This document shows, piece by piece, positions 7,065-9,493 of a DNA stretch of 9,493 nucleotides. Both the position numbers and the translations under genes were made by a program. The stretch covers positions 1 to 9,493 of the forward strand of contig VFKI01000118.1 of NCBI GenBank assembly GCA_009885665.1, written 5' to 3'. Origin of the DNA: Gammaproteobacteria bacterium. GTDB taxonomy: Bacteria > Pseudomonadota > Gammaproteobacteria > DSM-16500. The stretch's first letter is position 1; each line of letters begins with the position of its first letter. Below the pieces are notes generated by a model that saw only the letters and a program-made list of their open reading frames with translations, ran no database searches and was not told the DNA's origin.

Positions 7065-7099
7065 GCCATTGCAGCATCATATGTCAAAATTATTTCGTG
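7039..7099. repeat. Long inverted repeat between mreB and mreC
   Basis: Positions 7044-7057 (AATAATTTTGACAT) are the perfect reverse complement of 7081-7094. After two non-matching positions, three more pairs (7039-7041 with 7097-7099) extend the arms to 19 bp with 17 matching. The spacer of 23 bp holds the GTG at 7064. In the mreBCD message this would be an AU-rich stem-loop beginning 9 nt after the mreB stop. There is no T-run immediately after the stem, so it is not a typical terminator. It may tune the ratio of mreB to mreC through RNA stability or partial attenuation, or it may be a DNA-binding site or an inserted mini-palindrome. Confidence 0.75.
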
Positions 7100-7107
7100 C
7101 ACGTTCC

Positions 7108-8160
7108 TTATTCCCTAGATAAAAAATCCATACCCACCGTATCGACAACATCTAACGCCTTGCCGCCGCCGCGCGCAACACACGTCAGTGGCTCATCCGC
7201 CACAATCACCGGTAAGCCCGTTTCTTCACGGAATAAACGGTCAATATTACGCAACAGTGCGCCGCCGCCGGTCAAGACCATCCCACGTTCGGCAATATCA
7301 GAAGCGAGTTCCGGTGGCGCTTGTTCTAGCGCCGCACGTACTGCACCCAAAATACCGGATAAGGGTTCTTGCAAAGCTTCTAGGATTTCATTGCTGTTCA
7401 AAGTGAAACTACGCGGTATACCTTCCGCCAAATTACGTCCGCGCACTTCCATTTCACTAACTTCGCTGGCAGGATAAGCTGAGCCAATTTCATGCTTGAT
7501 GCGCTCAGCTGTTGCTTCACCAATCAAGATGCCATAATTACGACGGACATAGCTGACGATAGATTCATCGAAACGATCGCCCCCAATACGTACAGAGGCA
7601 GAGTACACAATACCACTCAAAGAAATAATCGCAACTTCCGTCGTACCACCCCCAATATCCACCACCATGGAGCCACGCGCTTCATCAACAGGCATACCCG
7701 CACCCATCGCCGCCGCCATCGGTTCTTCCAATAAATACACTTCACGTGCACCCGCACTGATCGCCGATTCGCGAATGGCACGACGCTCGACCTGCGTTGA
7801 GCCACATGGCACGCAGACTAAGACACGTGGGCTGGGACGCAGAAAACGGTTTTCGTGTACTTTATGAATGAAATGCTGCAACATTTTTTCTGTTACATAA
7901 AAATCAGCAATAACACCATCTTTCATTGGGCGAATCGCGGTAATATTGCCCGGTGTACGTCCCAACATGAGCTTAGCTTCACTGCCGACAGCCGCCACGT
8001 GTTTCAGGCCACTCCCACTGCCCGGGCTCTGACGAATAGCAACGACCGAAGGCTCATTCAGCACGATACCTTTGTTACGCACATAAATCAGCGTATTGGC
8101 AGTCCCGAGGTCAATAGACAGATCATTTGAAAAATAACCTCTTAATCTCTTAAACAACAT
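7108..8160 (-). CDS. mreB: Rod shape-determining protein MreB (bacterial actin)
   Basis: MreB polymerises on the inner membrane face and orients the elongasome. At 350 residues it is close to E. coli MreB (347). It opens with the amphipathic membrane-binding stretch MLFKRLRGYF, then the first phosphate loop SIDLGTANTLIYV (15-27). The segment VPCGSTQVERRAIRESA (117-133) and the second nucleotide loop VVDIGGGTTEVAII (166-179) follow. The adenosine-binding LTGGGALLRNID is at 296-307, and the protein ends with the usual FLSRE-like tail. Nothing in the actin fold is missing. The ATG at 8160 has GGGGAG about 10 nt upstream. It is the first gene after an 86-bp gap that holds a candidate promoter and a 30-bp repeat, and is followed after 43 bp (to the GTG) or 94 bp (to the ATC) by mreC. 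Confidence 0.98.
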   Translation of the reverse strand: MLFKRLRGYFSNDLSIDLGTANTLIYVRNKGIVLNEPSVVAIRQSPGSGSGLKHVAAVGSEAKLMLGRTPGNITAIRPMKDGVIADFYVTEKMLQHFIHKVHENRFLRPSPRVLVCVPCGSTQVERRAIRESAISAGAREVYLLEEPMAAAMGAGMPVDEARGSMVVDIGGGTTEVAIISLSGIVYSASVRIGGDRFDESIVSYVRRNYGILIGEATAERIKHEIGSAYPASEVSEMEVRGRNLAEGIPRSFTLNSNEILEALQEPLSGILGAVRAALEQAPPELASDIAERGMVLTGGGALLRNIDRLFREETGLPVIVADEPLTCVARGGGKALDVVDTVGMDFLSRE

Positions 8161-8183
8161 GGCAGTGCAGCTCCCCTACTGTA

Positions 8184-8213
8184 GGTATAGCATCTCAGAT
8201 AAATAAATTGGAA
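8184..8213 (-). promoter_or_regulatory. Candidate extended -10 promoter for mreBCD
   Basis: On the minus strand TGCTATACC (8184-8192) fits an extended -10 (TGnTATAAT-like, TATACC 4 of 6). A weak -35, TTCCAA (8208-8213), lies 18 bp upstream. Initiation would fall near 8177, giving a leader of under 20 nt containing the GGGGAG ribosome-binding site. The -35 lies within the 30-bp repeat. The call is based on consensus matching only. Confidence 0.35.
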
Positions 8214-8222
8214 TAGCTCACA
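8193..8222 (-). repeat. 30-bp repeat upstream of mreB, copy 2
   Basis: Identical over 30 bases to 930-959 and in the same orientation, ending 32 bp before the mreB ATG. In this copy the adjoining bases 8223-8234 read GCGGAATGCCGG, which matches the end of the dispersed hairpin repeat (GCGGAATGTCGG at 290-301) with one difference. The two repeat types may therefore belong to one family of small elements. Together these bases fill most of the sspB-mreB gap. Confidence 0.8.
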
Positions 8223-8246
8223 GCGGAATGCCGGTTAGAAGCTATA

Positions 8247-8639
8247 TTAATTATCATCATTCTCAATCAGTCGGAGATGACTTGCACGTGTTTTTTGCGT
8301 TTCTGATGATATTTGTGTATCGACACCTTCTTCCTCTGGATCAAAAAACATTCCTTGCTGGTTTTCATTCGCATAAATCGCCAAAACCGCCGCCACAGGG
8401 GCAGAAATAAGGTGAATAATACCTGAGAAAGAGGCTTTAAATTGAAGGATATCGGCAGTAATCAAAAAATCACGCGTAGCATCCGGCGAAATATTTAATG
8501 TGATACGGCCATCTTCGACAAACATTTGCGGTAAATTACAGCGTGGATAAGTCGCATCGACTAATATATACGGTGTGCATTGACTATCCACAATCCAATC
8601 ATAAAAAGCACGTAATAAATAAGGTTTAGTCGATAGCAT
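8247..8639 (-). CDS. sspB: SspB, ClpXP adaptor (stringent starvation protein B)
   Basis: SspB is a cytoplasmic dimeric adaptor that binds the ssrA tag of stalled translation products, and some other substrates, and hands them to the ClpXP protease. The 130-residue protein shows the folded substrate-binding domain at about 1-100: TKPYLLRAFYDWIVDS (4-19), PYILVDAT, GRITLNISPDA (44-54), FKASFSGIIHLISAPVAAVL (67-86) and AIYANEN (87-93). A flexible acidic linker follows (about 98-120), then a short hydrophobic-basic end HLRLIEN (121-127). That end is the likely equivalent of the ClpX-binding tail (LRVVK in E. coli); it is followed here by three extra residues. The ATG at 8639 has AGGA 7 nt upstream, 11 bp after the sspA stop, the conserved sspA-sspB arrangement. 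Confidence 0.95.
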   Translation of the reverse strand: MLSTKPYLLRAFYDWIVDSQCTPYILVDATYPRCNLPQMFVEDGRITLNISPDATRDFLITADILQFKASFSGIIHLISAPVAAVLAIYANENQQGMFFDPEEEGVDTQISSETQKTRASHLRLIENDDN

Positions 8640-8650
8640 GTGATATTCCT

Positions 8651-9295
8651 TTAGGCTTCAGCAAATTCTATTTGTTCAATTTCCTGCTCTGCTTCACTCA
8701 GGCCGGCCCGGAACGCATCACGCGCAAACATGCGCGCCGCATATTTTTGAATGGCTCTGCCTTCAGGTGGCAACGTAATCCCCCAACGAGGTAAACGCCA
8801 AAGTATTGGCGCAATACAACAATCACTTAAGGAAAATTCTTCATTTACGAAAAATGTACCGTTAGCAAACAGTGGCGCAAGACGCACAAGATGATTTTGT
8901 AATTCACGTCGCGCTACATCCGCTTCTGTCGGCTTGCCCGTTTCTATCGTTTTAATCAAACTACCCCATTCACGATCGATGCGATAGATCATCATACGTG
9001 TTTTAGCACGTGCTACGGGATAGACGGGCATCAAAGGTGGATGCGGGAAGCGTTCATCTAAGTATTCAGTAATAATACTGGTATCGTAAAGCACAAGCTC
9101 ACGATCAACTAATGTCGGCAATGAACCATAAGGATTTAATTCGTGTAAATCTTCCGAAGGCGTATGTGCATCCACGGTAATGACATCAACCGTCACCCCT
9201 TTTTCAGCAAGAATAATACGGACACGATGGCTATAAATGTCTTCAGCATTAGAATAAAGCGTCATGACTGAGCGTTTGCTGGTAATAACCGCCAT
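8651..9295 (-). CDS. sspA: SspA, RNA polymerase-associated stringent starvation protein A
   Basis: SspA has a glutathione S-transferase fold without the enzyme activity. It binds RNA polymerase holoenzyme and alters transcription during starvation, acid stress and phage or virulence programmes. The 214-residue product (212 in E. coli) aligns along its whole length: KRSVMTLYS (7-15), DIYSHRVRIILAEKGV (19-34), NPYGSLPTLVDREL (54-67), EYLDERFPHPPLMPVYPVAR (77-96), and EFSLSDCCIAPILWRLP (153-169). The Pro-His-Pro surface patch required for SspA function in E. coli is kept at 84-86. The ATG at 9295 is fixed by a perfect AAGGAGG (9304-9310) 8 nt upstream; the longer open frame back to 9406 runs through the tRNA gene and is discarded. 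The coding start is only 39 bp after the tRNA-Gln 3' end with no terminator between, so shared transcription is likely. Confidence 0.97.
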   Translation of the reverse strand: MAVITSKRSVMTLYSNAEDIYSHRVRIILAEKGVTVDVITVDAHTPSEDLHELNPYGSLPTLVDRELVLYDTSIITEYLDERFPHPPLMPVYPVARAKTRMMIYRIDREWGSLIKTIETGKPTEADVARRELQNHLVRLAPLFANGTFFVNEEFSLSDCCIAPILWRLPRWGITLPPEGRAIQKYAARMFARDAFRAGLSEAEQEIEQIEFAEA

Positions 9296-9334
9296 GTAAG
9301 CAGCCTCCTTAAAGAATGAATAAATGAAGACATG

Positions 9335-9405
9335 CTGGGGGACAAGGATTCGAACCTTGGTTGACGGAGTCAGAGTCCGTAGTCCTACCGCTAGACGATC
9401 CCCCA
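9335..9405 (-). tRNA. tRNA-Gln (anticodon CTG)
   Basis: A complete cloverleaf folds on the minus strand. The acceptor is TGGGGGA (9399-9405) with TCCCCCA (9336-9342) and discriminator G at 9335. The D arm is GTCTAGCGGTAGGAC. The anticodon stem ACGGA/TCCGT encloses the loop CTCTGAC, giving anticodon CTG, which reads CAG. The variable loop has 4 nt. The T arm is CAAGG-TTCGAAT-CCTTG. The 71-nt length, the T-A first pair and the G discriminator fit glutamine tRNAs. The bases after the discriminator are CAT, so the terminal CCA must be added by nucleotidyltransferase. sspA follows 39 bp downstream on the same strand. Confidence 0.96.
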
Positions 9406-9426
9406 AACAACAATAGAACCGTATCT

Positions 9427-9493
9427 CCTACATCCCAAGGATCCGTCTTTTTTGATAACTCTTCGTTAAAAATGCGTTTTAAATGCTCATTTA
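9427..9493. repeat. Dispersed hairpin repeat, copy 2 (cut by window end)
   Basis: Bases 9445-9493 match the reverse complement of 235-283 at 46 of 49 positions. The outer 18 bp (9427-9444) diverge, but the very end is related: CCTACATCCC here against CCGACATTCC for the other copy. The unit stops about 21 bp upstream of the tRNA-Gln 5' end, so it occupies the place where the tRNA promoter upstream region would be. The remainder lies beyond the window. Confidence 0.7.

Noticed and set aside
7024..7080. Leader-peptide ORF of 18 codons (starting MMLQWRACQ) between mreB and mreC
   Set aside because: There is no ribosome-binding site, no regulatory codon run, and it lies across the inverted repeat; an ORF this short is expected by chance.
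7097..8130. Several plus-strand open frames of 66-126 codons opposite mreB
   Set aside because: They are antisense shadows of a strongly conserved gene, show no family motif and have no ribosome-binding sites.
9296..9406. N-terminal extension of SspA by 37 residues from an ATG at 9406
   Set aside because: The extension reads through the tRNA-Gln gene, while the ATG at 9295 has a perfect ribosome-binding site and matches the family start.
9410..9438. Promoter TTGGGA - 17 bp - TATTGT ahead of tRNA-Gln
   Set aside because: The -10 would end 4 bp before the mature tRNA, placing initiation inside the tRNA. The hexamers match but the geometry does not.

Overview
The window looks like chromosomal DNA of a gammaproteobacterium. 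The proteins match the E. coli forms of SspA, SspB, MreB, MreC, MreD, RNase G and YhdP in length order, key motifs and gene order. The moderate base composition, the small dispersed palindromic repeats and the tRNA gene without an encoded CCA tail would suit a Legionellales/Coxiella-like lineage. That placement is an impression from general knowledge and cannot be proven from the sequence.

Every gene lies on the minus strand, so transcription runs from the right end to the left. In that order: a dispersed repeat at the right edge (9427-9493, truncated by the window end), tRNA-Gln with anticodon CTG (9335-9405), sspA (8651-9295), sspB (8247-8639), an 86-bp gap holding a candidate promoter and a 30-bp repeat, then mreB, mreC, mreD, rng and yhdP (8160 down to 1342). 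After these come an orphan Phd/YefM-type antitoxin (1026-1271) with a vestige of its toxin start, and a LysE/RhtB-family exporter (270-923). The last ~270 bp hold no gene: a GC-rich hairpin (46-107) and a hairpin-forming dispersed repeat (160-301).

The core is a conserved housekeeping block. SspA is an RNA-polymerase-associated stress factor and SspB delivers ssrA-tagged proteins to ClpXP. MreBCD build the rod-shape elongation scaffold. RNase G processes RNA. YhdP is an AsmA-like envelope protein linked to phospholipid movement to the outer membrane. mreC/mreD, mreD/rng and rng/yhdP overlap, pointing to translational coupling. The maf gene found between mreD and rng in E. coli is absent here.

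The left part is accessory: the antitoxin has lost its partner and the exporter's 3' end runs into a repeat that supplies its last nine codons and stop. No CRISPR array, prophage, transposase or clearly new multi-gene system is visible. The best leads are small: a possible ATC start codon for mreC, a 14-bp perfect inverted repeat between mreB and mreC, a 30-bp identical repeat just upstream of both lysE-family gene and mreB, and inverted copies of a hairpin repeat bracketing the whole cluster.
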